Assembly (NCBI GenBank): GCA_030159075.1
Contig: BROG01000800.1
Location: forward strand, 1-64,000
From: Atrina japonica
Lineage: Eukaryota > Mollusca > Bivalvia > Pterioida > Pinnidae
Direction of reading: 5' to 3'
Length of the DNA stretch: 64,000 nt
Within the stretch, counting starts at the first letter, position 1. Each line of letters opens with the position of its first letter. Under the pieces are notes generated by a model that saw only the letters and a program-made list of their open reading frames with translations, ran no database searches and was not told where the DNA came from. Positions 56,216 to 64,000 of the stretch are shown here, one piece after another. The translations under genes were made by a program, and so were the position numbers.

Positions 56216-56790
56216 CGTTTTCATGCTATTTTTATCGTTTTGTCCTGGTGAAGGGACAGGTCGTCCCGAAAATTTGACTCTCATCTTGTCCGTGTCGGTA
56301 GTCATTTTAATAGTGCTTTATATATTCTTTTCTTGTCTCAATTGTTTAGACCCGACACCCTAGGATATATAGTGTTCTTGGTTTTAGTGCTTTATATATA
56401 TATATATATTGCTGATGCTTATAAAAAGAAATTCTGCTGTAAAATAGGTCTTCTCAAAAGTTAGCAAATGACACTACCATTAACAAACAAACAAATAAAT
56501 ACACATACAAACAAACAAACAAATTCATCATTTTAGTCTCTTTCATTTTCTTCACGTGTTACGGATACCTACGGCTGTACAGAAGTACACAGCTGTCAAT
56601 GTCCACATACAAATCTCTGCGTCTTCTGAATAATGATTTTTTCAGCGAATATCAATGCATTCCAGATTTCAATGCACGAAAAGAATAAAAGATAGAGTAA
56701 TACAATTTATAAAAACTTACCTGTCAGCAATTGAAGTAGATAAAACTCGAGAACACTCAACGATAACAATGTAACCTCCGGACACTTAAC
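41571..56790 (-). CDS. Sarcoplasmic calcium-binding protein-like EF-hand gene, seven exons
   Basis: Minus-strand exons are a probable non-coding one near 56721-56790, then 50713-50779, 49639-49691, 46376-46487, 45229-45360, 43285-43397 and 41571-41843. Phases agree at every junction and give 246 residues from MTTLSPFLKEKLVYYFDFF. A canonical EF-hand loop at residues 20-31 (DADGDGMIANND) and another at 116-127 (DRNEDNLIQEDE) should bind calcium. Two other EF-hands look degenerate (around HDDKKVVNLQQW and TPDGYEQIFANF). The family buffers cytosolic calcium in invertebrate muscle and neurons. Usual members are about 180-200 residues, so the final 55 residues (EDEEEEEMEIE, then a basic end) are an extension. 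Confidence 0.92.
42246..42323. repeat. (GA)n microsatellite
   Basis: About 78 bp of GA dinucleotides within the last intron of the EF-hand gene. Confidence 0.98.
43069..43249. mobile_element. MITE with TACAGTCGAACC ends, copy 2
   Basis: Begins tacagtcgaacccacttata and ends atacccgagttcgactgta, which are inverted termini. It sits only 35 bp beyond the donor of the neighbouring exon (43285). Confidence 0.8.
43285..43397 (-). CDS. EF-hand gene, exon 6
   Basis: Acceptor tttactctag (phase 1) and donor gtaagt (phase 0). It reads DNLIQEDELAEFYEKIVHLE and then GEAKKVAKKAYEDMTD. It completes the second canonical calcium loop begun in exon 5. Confidence 0.95.
43587..43876 (+). mobile_element. SINE family A, copy 5
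   Basis: Full head (gacctggctcagtcggtagc, B box gagttcgagtttcgcc), core and a tail of caaacaaacaaac repeats. Confidence 0.9.
43890..44075 (-). mobile_element. RT-element 3' tail copy
   Basis: Minus strand, diverged: tggacaaacacagacctctg, aaccaagaggtgg, and a ggtgtcatgga core. It adjoins SINE copy 5. Confidence 0.65.
44375..45100 (-). pseudogene. Reverse-transcriptase element fragment with YIDD box, plus 3' tail
   Basis: On the minus strand, broken frames give NVFQQILGIPMGTNCTPPLG, HEAEFIQSLL, RFTYRYIDDVLS, YPVELEINETTESDTSASYL, then GQLHTSLYDKHDDF and RLESSFKKFYGRYGDLVKYY. These are successive parts of a reverse transcriptase whose C-terminus matches the copies at 26254 and 36657. The catalytic YIDD is intact but at least two frameshifts separate the blocks. 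A related tail lies at 44375-44530. It sits in an intron of the EF-hand gene. The clade is uncertain (Penelope-like is one option). Confidence 0.85.
45229..45360 (-). CDS. EF-hand gene, exon 5
   Basis: 44 codons, phase 1-1, acceptor gttttcag and donor gtaagt. It reads KKVVNLQQWLKIWHQLIQGS, then HNFPVWLRLLPKSLFLIIDR and N. It starts the second calcium loop (DRN). Confidence 0.95.
45560..45830 (-). mobile_element. SINE family C copy
   Basis: Contains gtcaccagctttaagtgcta, aggaacagtcactaccattt, and a reversed B-box-like attaaacccagtacatcc. It is similar, in inverse, to 54001-54285. Confidence 0.6.
46095..46245. repeat. GGACGACGGACGAC-type dispersed repeat end
   Basis: Contains ccaacggacgacggacgac, gacagacaaaagacagtaga and gagcctttggctcatatgac. 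Related terminal sequences occur at 19443-19505 and 52505-52880. Confidence 0.6.
46376..46487 (-). CDS. EF-hand gene, exon 4
   Basis: Acceptor caatttcag (phase 0) and donor gtaagt (phase 1). It reads KILDYTGWSENSNKAKELRE, then IHEAFFEVLLEKALHDD. The second EF-hand region here lacks a full set of ligands. Confidence 0.95.
46488..49638 (-). other. Intron of the EF-hand gene with two repeated blocks
   Basis: No exon was recognised. Two similar blocks lie at about 48097-48270 and 48781-48960, and an inverted partial MITE at 48478-48665. Confidence 0.55.
48097..48960. repeat. Direct repeat pair about 684 bp apart
   Basis: Both blocks contain atttcacttaatcatca, tttgaattttacagcaatgt, and gtttgctaacaaaactttta then cccattta. 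The first block is at about 48097-48270 and the second at 48781-48960. Confidence 0.8.
49639..49691 (-). CDS. EF-hand gene, exon 3 (first calcium loop)
   Basis: Phase 1 entry, phase 0 exit, donor gtacgt. It reads ADGDGMIANNDLDLFIK after the split Asp codon. Loop positions 1, 3, 5 and 12 are all Asp, consistent with calcium binding. Confidence 0.96.
49692..50712 (-). other. Intron, nothing further recognised
   Basis: A 70-codon frame at 50265-50477 on the plus strand has no domain and is probably chance. Confidence 0.6.
50713..50779 (-). CDS. EF-hand gene, exon 2 with start codon
   Basis: Acceptor ccgttacag. The ATG is at 50770-50768. It reads MTTLSPFLKEKLVYYFDFF and ends in phase 1 at gtgagt. 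No ATG precedes it in the presumed first exon, which supports this start. Confidence 0.93.
51389..51597. mobile_element. MITE with CATAGGCGTCGGAA ends and G/C homopolymers, copy 1
   Basis: Begins cataggcgtcggaagcaaat and ends ggttccgacgcctatg. Inside are G runs, ggctaaaccaacttaaaaca, and a C run of about 35 at about 51549. An inverted relative lies at 54597-54728. Confidence 0.8.
51669..52287. mobile_element. MITE (GGGGCATTTGCTGTG ends) interrupted by a SINE
   Basis: The left end aaaggggcatttgctgtgtg and right end aaacacagccaatgtcccttt are inverted. Without the SINE at 51929-52220 the element is about 325 bp. The interior aaatatatagaaatgtcaga is shared with 24080-24275. Confidence 0.8.
51929..52220 (-). 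mobile_element. SINE family A, copy 6, inside the MITE, with TSD
   Basis: Full-length minus-strand copy. It is flanked by acaaagtagta (51918-51928) and acaagtagta (52221-52230), a target-site duplication with a one-base difference. Confidence 0.92.
52505..52880. repeat. Dispersed repeat with internal duplication and GGACGGACGACGG end
   Basis: Two tandem blocks share gccatgttggattccgat, tcaaatttcaag and gagaaatagcggtaacaa. The end has ggacggacggacgacggacg and the palindrome cccaccatctgttgatggtg. This type of element is common in mollusc introns to my knowledge. Confidence 0.75.
53509..53596. mobile_element. 90-bp TIR element, copy c (inverse orientation)
   Basis: Begins taatcctttcaaccgtaca and ends ttaggggtgaaagggttac. 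The interior aacaatagaatagagcat is the inverse of copies a and b. Confidence 0.8.
53618..53895 (-). mobile_element. SINE family A, copy 7, alternative head
   Basis: The core matches family A. The head tccggttgcgaatcgaacac matches the 35251 copy. Confidence 0.85.
54001..54285 (+). mobile_element. SINE family C copy
   Basis: The head ctgggggtctagtagtagaa and a B-box-like ggtcccgggtcataccaa are followed by gagactgttccttctccaat, gtggctcgtagaagaggcca and cctaaagctagtgacacctc. Confidence 0.65.
54294..54581 (+). mobile_element. SINE family A, copy 8, with TSD
   Basis: Full-length plus-strand copy. The flanks gaaaaattttag and aaaatttttagg are similar and probably the duplicated target. Confidence 0.9.
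54597..54728. mobile_element. MITE with GGCGTCGGAA-type ends, copy 2 (inverted)
   Basis: Contains ataggcatcggaaccggggg, ttttaagttggtttagcccc and gcttccgacgctgatggg. This is the inverse order of the 51389 copy, and shorter. Confidence 0.75.
54729..55948 (-). other. First intron of the EF-hand gene, left part
   Basis: No exon or element was recognised in this stretch. Confidence 0.55.
55949..55995 (+). mobile_element. SINE family A, head only (47 bp)
   Basis: agccggcctggctcagtcgg through the atcgtgagg segment stops abruptly at the start of an inverted-repeat element. Confidence 0.8.
55996..56118. mobile_element. Small inverted-repeat element, about 123 bp
   Basis: The ends taaaaatgaacatcaagcaa and ttgcttgatgttaattttta are inverse complements over about 20 bp. 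It abuts the truncated SINE head. Confidence 0.65.
56174..56213. repeat. (TG)n microsatellite
   Basis: About 40 bp of TG repeat in the first intron of the EF-hand gene. Confidence 0.97.
56721..56790 (-). other. Probable non-coding first exon of the EF-hand gene
   Basis: On the minus strand, caattgctgacag is followed by the good donor gtaagt at 56720-56715. No ATG precedes the donor in about 70 bp, so this fits a 5' UTR exon joined to the acceptor at 50782. The left (transcript 5') limit is a guess. A ccattggtc (CCAAT-type) lies about 60 bp further upstream. Confidence 0.45.
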
Positions 56791-57430
56791 TGACCACGGA
56801 TATTACTATTACTTGTAGTAAGAGTTGCTGCGAATAATACGGTTGACCAATGGTCACACTAAATGCCACCTAGTGCGGGTGTATGACACGTGACCAAAGG
56901 GAATGATTTAGTACAGTATCTATACAGTTACGGCTTAAATAACAAAATTTATTTGAATATGAAAAAATCTTAAATAATAAAAATCTGTGGGATTAGGTTA
57001 TTTACATAGATATAAAGATGTGTTTTTAGGAGGATCTACTTACACATGTCCCATGGCAATGGGTTGCTGTAAGAGGTATTTAGTTTAATCTTGGGTCATG
57101 TCGACTTAACGCTTGACCATCATTCACGCTCTAATAATCCTGGGACACTTGGACATTTTCTGTTTATGTTTACCTGCTTTATGCTGACCTAATATATAGT
57201 GACCTTATGTCTTGTGGCAGTTTTCACGTGAAAAATAGTAAACACAAATTTAGGAAATTTGATCATTATGCAATTTGTACTAAGGACCTAAAGTGCAAGT
57301 GATAATGCATATCTTTTTTATTAAATATGGAAGGTATAGTTTGAAGCAAAAAGTTATCCGTCGGGAATGACGAACCTATTTCTCTTTTGCAAATACTTTT
57401 GTTGATATTGTCACAAGAAATACATTGAGT
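56791..57430 (-). promoter_or_regulatory. Presumed promoter region of the EF-hand gene
   Basis: Placement follows only from the probable first exon. No clear TATA box was found. One CCAAT-type motif is present near 56843-56855. Nothing else was recognised. Confidence 0.3.
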
Positions 57431-57436
57431 GGAACG

Positions 57437-57438
<2 letters not shown>

Positions 57439-57520
<82 letters not shown>

Positions 57521-57610
57521 CCCCCCAAAAAAAAAACAAAACAAACAAAACAAAATAAAAACTAAAAAAAAAAAGCAAACAAAAAAACAAAAAACAAAAA
57601 AGAAATGACA
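57439..57610. repeat. (TA)n, C run and A-rich (AAAC)n tract
   Basis: About 75 bp of TA repeat, then nine C, then an A-rich tract with aaaac and aaac units. Confidence 0.95.
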
Positions 57611-57626
57611 AGAAAAAAGAACTCAT

Positions 57627-57835
57627 AACTCATCGACCCCTGTTGCCACATTTGAACTCGCCTATTTCAAAGTATGGTAAAGTCCACTGTTAGAATTCAG
57701 GGGTGTAATATTTAGATCCAAAGTTTACAATAATTTTACATGCAGTATTAACTTGTTTACCCTGCATTATGACAGTAGACTATCTATTGTACTATCTGTT
57801 GATTTGGGTGAGTCTAAATGTGACCACAGGGGTTG
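57627..57835. mobile_element. Inverted-repeat element whose ends resemble the 36-bp satellite unit
   Basis: The left end aactcatcgacccctgttgc then cacatttgaactcgcc. The right end ggtgagtctaaatgtgacca then caggggttgagtt. They are inverse complements with a few mismatches over about 35 bp. Confidence 0.65.
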
Positions 57836-57879
57836 AGTTAAAGGGGTAGGTTGAATACCAGCTGAACGCTTTAAAAACC

Positions 57880-57972
57880 ATTCACCCCTATGTATGTAAG
57901 TGGTATCTATCTTGTCTCTTCTTTTCGACCAGTCTATTCCGGCCCATAGGGTGAATAGATATAGATTAACTA
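57880..57972. mobile_element. 90-bp TIR element, copy d (diverged)
   Basis: Contains attcacccctatgtatgtaa, gtctcttcttttcgaccagt and gcccatagggtgaatag, in the same order as copies b and e. Confidence 0.6.
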
Positions 57973-58140
57973 TATGCCGCGTGTCACATATGTTTACATA
58001 TAATCAAATACGTCTTACGAAGTATGCGGAGGATATCATTATGAATTCAGCAAATTTACTTGTCATTTATAAATACAAACTTTGATATTCCGATTAACTT
58101 ACATCAATTTAATATTTATTTCTTTTTCTTTTTTTTTCAC

Positions 58141-58345
58141 AAGGCCTCTCACCTCTGGTTCGAATCCCGCTAGGGTCATTTCGAATTAAGTGGGAAAGTT
58201 TGCCAGTTTTCTTGCGGAAGGTCGGTGGTCTTTACCCGGGTAACCGGGTTTTCTCCTCCACCAATAAAAACTGGACGCCATCATATGACTGAAAGATTGT
58301 TGAGTATGGCGTAAAACAAAAAATCAAATCAAATTAAATCAAAAT
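58141..58345 (+). mobile_element. SINE family B copy
   Basis: The B-box ctggttcgaatcccgc is followed by gggaaagtttgccagttttc, acccgggtaaccgggttttc, ctggacgccatcatatgact and an end gtatggcgtaaaacaaaaaa with aaatc repeats. Confidence 0.82.
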
Positions 58346-58367
58346 TTTTTTTTAGATTGGCTTGTTG

Positions 58368-58533
58368 TTTGTTTGTTGTTGTTGTTTAACGTCCCACTCA
58401 AGAATCTGTCACTCATATGGAGACGTCACCAAATGCCAGTGAAGGGCTTCAAATTTTGACCTATGGTCGGCACTTCCGGCCATTGAGCAGTGAGGGCTCT
58501 TTAACGTGCCGACACCTACTGACACGGAACCTT
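58368..58533 (-). mobile_element. SINE family A, copy 10 (3' half)
   Basis: The minus-strand tail and core (gtttaacgtcccactcaaga, acgtgccgacacctactgac) run straight into the degenerate array. The head is missing. Confidence 0.85.
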
Positions 58534-58544
58534 TTAGTTAGGCA

Positions 58545-60020
58545 ATAATATTGCCCGATTCTGCCTGGTTTATGACATAGAAATAATTGTAGCATGTTTC
58601 TGATTGACTTGTGACATAGGCAGTAATGCAGCGTGATTCCGATTAGGTTATAACATGGATAGTAATGCATCATGGATCTGATTGGCGTATGCTATGGAAA
58701 TTGATATAACAAGATTCTGATTGGCGTATTCTATGGAAATTGATATAACAAGATTCTGATTGTCTTTATGACATAGGTGGAAATGCATGATTCTTATATG
58801 CTTAGGCCTATGCATAGTCAAGGAAAGAATGCAGTGTAACCCTGATTGGATTATGACAGTGGTATTAATGCAACGTGTTTATGATTGGCTTACGACATTG
58901 ACAGTACTGTAGCGTGCTTATGACTGGCTGGTGACATTTAACTAATGAAAGTGATTATGATTGGCTGATGACATTTGGTACTGATGTAGCGTGACAATGA
59001 CTGACTGATGACATTGGTACTGATGTAGCGTGATTATGATTGGCTGATGGCATTGGTAATAATGAAAGTGATTATGATTGGCTTATGACATTTTACTATT
59101 AATGTAGCGTGATTATGATTTGCTGATGACATATTGGTATAAATGTCGATTGCTAACTTTTAAATTTAAAATTTAAAAGTGACCACATGACTACTGTGCT
59201 CACTTTTAAATGTCACTAATGTAGCGTGATTATGACTGGCTGATGATATTGGTACTAATGTAACGTGATTATGATTGGCTGATGGCATTGATAATAATAA
59301 AAGTGATTATGATTGGCTTATGACATTTACTATAAATGTATCGTGATTATGATCGGCTAATGACATATTGGTATTAATGTCATTTGTTAACTTTTGAATT
59401 GAAAATTTAAAAGTGAGCACATGACTACTGTGCTCACTTTTAAATGTCACTAATGTAGTTTGATTATGATTTGCTGATGATATTGGTACTAATGTAGCGT
59501 GATTATGATTGGCTGATGACATTGATACTAATCTGAGTGAATACCATTGGCTTATTGCATTTAATTCATAGTATTCATAGTATTACAGCGTGAATTTAAT
59601 AAACTTATAGCATGGACAGTTACTGTAATGCATTATGATTCTTATTGGCTTATGACAGTAGGATAGATAGATTCTTATAAGCCTAAGGCATAAGCTGTAA
59701 TATAGCATTAATCTGATTGGCTTACTGAGTAGGTAGTAGAACGGTGTGATTGTGATTAACTTGTGATATTGGCGGTGATGGAGCTTGATTCTGATTGGCT
59801 TGTGATACTGACAGTGATGAAGCGTGATTCTGATTGGCTTGTGATATAGACAGTGATGGAGCGTGATTCTGATTGGCTTGTGATATTGACAGTGATGGAG
59901 CGTGATTCTGATTGGCTTGTGATATTGACAGTGATGGAGCGTGATTCTGATTGGCTTGTGATATTGACAGTGATGGAGCATGATTCTGATTGTCTTGTGA
60001 TATTGACGACAGTAATGCAA
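58545..60020. repeat. Degenerate array of about 39-bp units rich in ATTGG
   Basis: Repeated units resemble agcgtgattctgattggctt followed by gtgatattgacagtgatgg. The last part (59750-60000) has the most regular 39-bp spacing. Older parts carry Y-shaped inserts such as atttaaaagtgaccaca with its inverse at 59150-59210 and 59390-59450, hinting at a higher-order unit of about 240 bp. About twenty ATTGGC motifs are visible. Confidence 0.85.
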
Positions 60021-61070
60021 TGCAATTCTAAAACAAAGATGATATTGCTTAATTTCATTGATTTAAATGGACCAGAAACATAAGCTCTATGGCAGTTTAC
60101 CAGTATAGCTTACGACACAGGACTACAAAAGAAATAAAAAGCTTCCTGGGGTATTATATGAAGTTATGCTCTTTTCAAATGTTTAAGACTAGCCTATATT
60201 CATAATTGGTCTACAGGATTGAAAACGTGAAACATATGATATAATTCTTGGTTTTGATCAATCAATAATATCCATGTATCTTCGATGTTGTTTATGGATT
60301 CATTACTTTAGTAGTTCTTATCTTGGTGTTGACCTGACATTAGAGCGACCCGACACTGGAACACGTAAACAGAGAACTTCCCTCAGGTGACACGGCGTAT
60401 TATCTCATTTATTATCTGGGGGGCTTAATATGTTATGCCTAAATTAATATTTTTCACGATATAACAACATGATTAAAAAACGATTAATACGAAAAATACC
60501 AAACATCTCAAATACCAAAGTATAAATCTTTAGGAAGTCCAGGATATAGATACAAATCTGGTAAAAATAGACAAAATGAATAATTAAATAAAGATGAGAA
60601 AATAGACGAAAGATATAATTAAAACAGGTTATAACAATATGTATAAAACAATGAATGAGATAGAGACCTACAATGATAACAACATCAAAATGAAGACTAC
60701 AAACGTACTGAAATAAGAATTAACCCATTCACCCCTGCATATCTGAGTGGTATGCTCTTTTCTACTGTTTAAGACCATTTTATTATGCTCTGTAGGGTTA
60801 AAAAGGGTTAAGGATTGAAACAATGATAATAAGGTTACAACAGAAAAGAGTCCTTGGGACAATTTGGGGAGAAATTGTGATTTTTAAGTTTTAAGATACT
60901 TGAACATACGTGGATTTAAAATATTCAAAAAATGGAATGGCGCGAAGGCAAGAGCAACTCATTTAGTTTCTGGCGCGAAAAATCTACAAAGATAGAAATA
61001 TTACATCATACGAAATTCTTTGCTTTCTCGCATTTCATTGGCTATGTCGTAAGGACTCCCTGGCTCAAAT
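60021..61070. other. Non-coding stretch with an RT tail and a 90-bp MITE
   Basis: Apart from a short RT-tail copy on the minus strand (60500-60572, with caaataccaaagtataaatc) and MITE copy e, nothing was recognised. Confidence 0.6.
60720..60811. mobile_element. 90-bp TIR element, copy e
   Basis: Begins ttaacccattcacccctgca and ends ctgtagggttaaaaagggtt. The interior is tatgctcttttctactgttt. Confidence 0.82.
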
Positions 61071-61077
61071 AAACATG

Positions 61078-62056
61078 ATCAACTCATCAACCCCAACGGT
61101 CAGATTTAGACTCACCCCCCACCAACCCCTGCGCTCACATTTAGACTTACCCACTCATCAACCACTACGGTCACATTTAGACTCACCCACTCATCAACCC
61201 CTACGGTCACATTTAGACTCAACCACTCATCAACCACTACGGTCACATTTAGACTTACCCACTCATCAACCACTACGATCACATTTAGACTTACCCACTC
61301 ATCAACCACTACGGTCACATTTAGACTTACCCACTCATCAACCACTACGGTCACATTTAGACTCAACCACTCATCAACCACTACGGTCACATTTAGACTT
61401 ACCCACTCATCAACCACTACGGTCACATTTAGACTTACCCACTCATCAACCACTACGATCACATTTAGACTTACCCACCCATCAACCACTACGGTCACAT
61501 TTAGACTTACCCACTCATCAACCACTACGGTCACATTTAGACTCAACCACTCGTCAACCACTACGATCACATTTAGACTTACCCACCCATCAACCACTAC
61601 GGTCACATTTAGACTTACCCACTCGTCAACCACTACGATCACATTTAGACTTACCCACTCATCAACCACTACGGTCACATTTAGACTTACCCACTCATCA
61701 ACCACTACGGTCACATTTAGACTTACCCACTCATCAACCACTACGGTCACATTTAGACTTACCCACTCATCAACCACTACGGTCACATTTAGACTCAACC
61801 ACTCATCAACCACTACGGTCACATTTAGACTCAACCACTCATCAACCACTACGGTCACATTTAGACTCAACCACTCATCAACCACTACGGTCACATTTAG
61901 ACTCAACCACTCATCAACCACTACGGTCACATTTAGACTCAACCACTCATCAACCACTACGGTCACATTTAGACTTACCCACTCATCAACCACTACGGTC
62001 ACATTTAGACTCAACCACTCATCAACCATTACGGTCACATTTAGACTTACCCAGAT
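61078..62056. repeat. 36-bp minisatellite, about 27 copies
   Basis: The unit is acccactcatcaaccactac followed by ggtcacatttagactt. Variants are ttacccac versus tcaaccac, and acggtc versus acgatc. The 36-bp period is a multiple of three and lacks stops in two frames, so 333- and 353-codon frames are open on the two strands. No spacers separate units. It starts in a less regular form at 61078-61140. Confidence 0.97.
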
Positions 62057-62174
62057 CAATAAATAGTATGGTCTGATTTCATAATTCAGGAGTGAATTAG
62101 GGGTTAGACGTAAACATTTTTTGAAACGGACATGTTCAAATTTGATTGGCGAGTTAAATGAATAAATTAACAAA

Positions 62175-62420
62175 CAAACCGGAAAGAAACCGCCGCCCTT
62201 CTACAAATAAACTGGCAAATAGCCAAATTTAATACAAAATCAGCTTAGATTCCAACGGGACTGACACCTTCGCTGACCAAAGAGGGGATACATAGTGATT
62301 TAGAGTATTGCATTCTAACGGGTAAACCACTTGCTCATGGTGTCCACTCTCACTCCTCAAATTATGTTGGATAATTTGCAAGTTCTCTGGCAGAAGGTCA
62401 ATAGCACTTTCTTGTACTAA
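62175..62420 (-). mobile_element. SINE family B copy (diverged)
   Basis: Contains ctacaaataaactggcaaat, atcagcttagattccaacgg and ggtaaaccacttgctcatgg, in the order of the 27705 copy. Confidence 0.6.
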
Positions 62421-62719
62421 ATATGTAAGATTCTATTTTGTCCTATAAAATATGTGTTTATATATGCATATGCATATTTATACAGTCTGAATTCTTGTTA
62501 CTATTATTATTATATTATTTCTTCGTCGAGGGATATGCAGGGAAACTAATGATGAACTTCAATCAAACAATTTTACCTGCGAAGGAAATTTAATTTATTG
62601 GACAAATATTTTCTTCCGAGACGAAGATATCACTATTAATGCACGTTTGACGTCATTCTGAGAAATGCAGAGGTACAACCTCTTGTCTGAGGTCAAAGTG
62701 AAAATATCAATTTTGTATC

Positions 62720-62832
<113 letters not shown>

Positions 62833-62914
62833 TGAAACCAACAGCAAGTGAAAGACAGCCAGCGTCCACTGTGGTCGTGTGGTTACTTTACTGCGCTGTA
62901 AACCTGTCATCCCT

Positions 62915-62998
62915 AGAAATCATATTAGACTGGTCTTAACGATAGAAAAGAGAAAATAGCATACCATCTGGATAATAAGGTGTGAAAGAATTAAACAA
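62915..62998. mobile_element. 90-bp TIR element, copy f (inverse, diverged)
   Basis: Contains tagactggtcttaacgatag, aaaagagaaaatagcatacc and a gtgtgaaagaattaa end, the inverse of copies b and e. Confidence 0.6.
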
Positions 62999-63112
62999 TA
63001 TAGCCTTTCACCTATAGTCAACAAATAAATTGAAAACAAAAACATTAGTTTACTCTTGTTAGTCAGTATATCTGTAAATATCTTTTATAACTTTAAATAC
63101 AATTAAACCTAA

Positions 63113-63330
63113 TACAGCCGAACCCAAATATAGGTTGAAATCTAATGGGGATTATCTTTTTCCTTTCAAAAAAAAAAGAAAAAAAAAAGAAAAAAAAAAA
63201 AACAGGGGTTAAAAATGGGTTTTAACGGATATAAAGAAATTTGGTCGGGGAATCAAATTCATTGCAAATCATTGCAAAGAAAGCGGGATTTCATTATAAG
63301 AGTGTTCAGTATAAGTGGGTTTGACTGTAT
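63113..63330. mobile_element. MITE with TACAGTCGAACC-type ends, copy 3
   Basis: Begins tacagccgaacccaaatata and ends agtataagtgggtttgactg. It has an internal A-rich tract and aaagcgggatttcattataa, shared with the copy at 32080. Confidence 0.82.
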
Positions 63331-64000
63331 ACGTTTATAAGAAAATACAATTTGGATCTGACTACCTAGGCAAATTCCTTTTAGGAAATCTATATTTAGT
63401 TGTTGGTGCCAAAATACAAAATCTCTTACATTGAGTTCGGGAAAAAATGTCCCATACAATGCATTATTGTTCAATTCACATAATATGGCGGGGCGGAGTA
63501 ACCTTTTGATTATCATATGGATGATTCTACTCAATTTTCGGTTTGTCAAGCTGCACGGGGAAAACGTTTTATTTCTCATTGGATACTCTCTTATGCTTTA
63601 TGACCTAAAAGTTAAACTCGTCCAGGTCAAGAATGGGTTCACAAGACTCCGCCCCGTCAGATTACGTCACGCCAGGTTACTATACATCGATGCTAAATTT
63701 GTGCTACCATAACAAATTTTCTGATTTGCTTTCTCTAGGAAATATTTGCATTTTTCTATAGAAAATAAGTGAAACAACAGACAAATTTGCACTAATTATC
63801 TATTTTAAGTCCTTAAGGAGCTCTGATGGACAAGTATAAAGAAATGTGCTTAGTTTGCGAATTTGATACATTGTTCAGGGCTATATTCCTTATTTTATTA
63901 TCTTAATTTACGTATACATTTCACGTTTGAAGTGTTCTTGGCAAAAGTAAATTTGATAACAATATAAACAATATGATATCACCATGGGAACATGTTGATA
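63331..64000. other. Right flank; one weak candidate signal-peptide ORF
   Basis: An ATG at 63485 opens 76 codons starting MAGRSNLLIIIWMILLNFRF, which looks like a signal peptide. No convincing donor or following domain is present. Otherwise nothing was recognised. Confidence 0.3.

Noticed and set aside
61078..62056. CRISPR-like regular repeat array
   Set aside because: Units abut directly with no unique spacers, there are no cas genes, and the context is animal. It is a minisatellite.
61075..62173. Long open frames of 333 and 353 codons on opposite strands
   Set aside because: Both arise from a 36-bp tandem repeat, which is a multiple of three and lacks stops. There is no splice context or domain, and both strands are equally open.

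Overview
The window is eukaryotic, gene-poor and repeat-rich, and comes from a metazoan. It is most likely a mollusc and probably a bivalve. I base this on phase-consistent exons separated by long AT-rich introns, a fucolectin/EGF/sushi receptor architecture, a sarcoplasmic-calcium-binding-protein-like gene, and tRNA-derived SINEs, MITEs and reverse-transcriptase tails of the kind I associate with bivalve genomes. The species assignment is inference. I see no operons, bacterial genes, CRISPR array or canonical tRNA/rRNA gene.

Left part, plus strand (2134-20316): the 3' part of a cell-surface receptor gene. Six exons encode, in order, an F5/8C-like fucolectin (FTP) lectin domain (two exons), an EGF-like module, a sushi/CCP module, a transmembrane segment and a short cytoplasmic tail with a stop codon. 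The signal peptide and first exon(s) were not found and probably lie left of the window. The sushi exon carries a one-base frameshift. Its introns hold a Tc1-like relic, a broken non-LTR retrotransposon (9227-12810) with a decayed 2A-like motif, long microsatellites and a 44-bp minisatellite.

Middle, plus strand (about 30624-38138): five exons, all joined in phase 2, encode a second single-pass membrane protein with a long Ser-rich cytoplasmic tail and a possible alternative last exon. It has no visible signal peptide. Splice phases leave open that it is an alternative membrane/tail module of the first gene. A 69-bp minisatellite and RT-tail repeats sit in its introns.

Right part, minus strand (56790-41571): a complete gene for a 246-residue EF-hand protein of the sarcoplasmic-calcium-binding type. 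It has one probable non-coding first exon and six coding exons whose splice phases all agree.

Flanks and intergenic DNA: several element families recur. They are a tRNA-headed SINE (about ten copies), a second and a third SINE, about twelve copies of the 3' tail of one reverse-transcriptase element (one still showing YIDD), and at least six MITE-like inverted-repeat families. One MITE-like family is about 90 bp long and present six times. The far right holds a degenerate array rich in ATTGG motifs (58545-60020) and a 36-bp minisatellite (61078-62056). A diverged inverted pair resembling the 36-bp unit lies near 57.7 kb. All coordinates and repeat families were read by eye without alignment or database searches.
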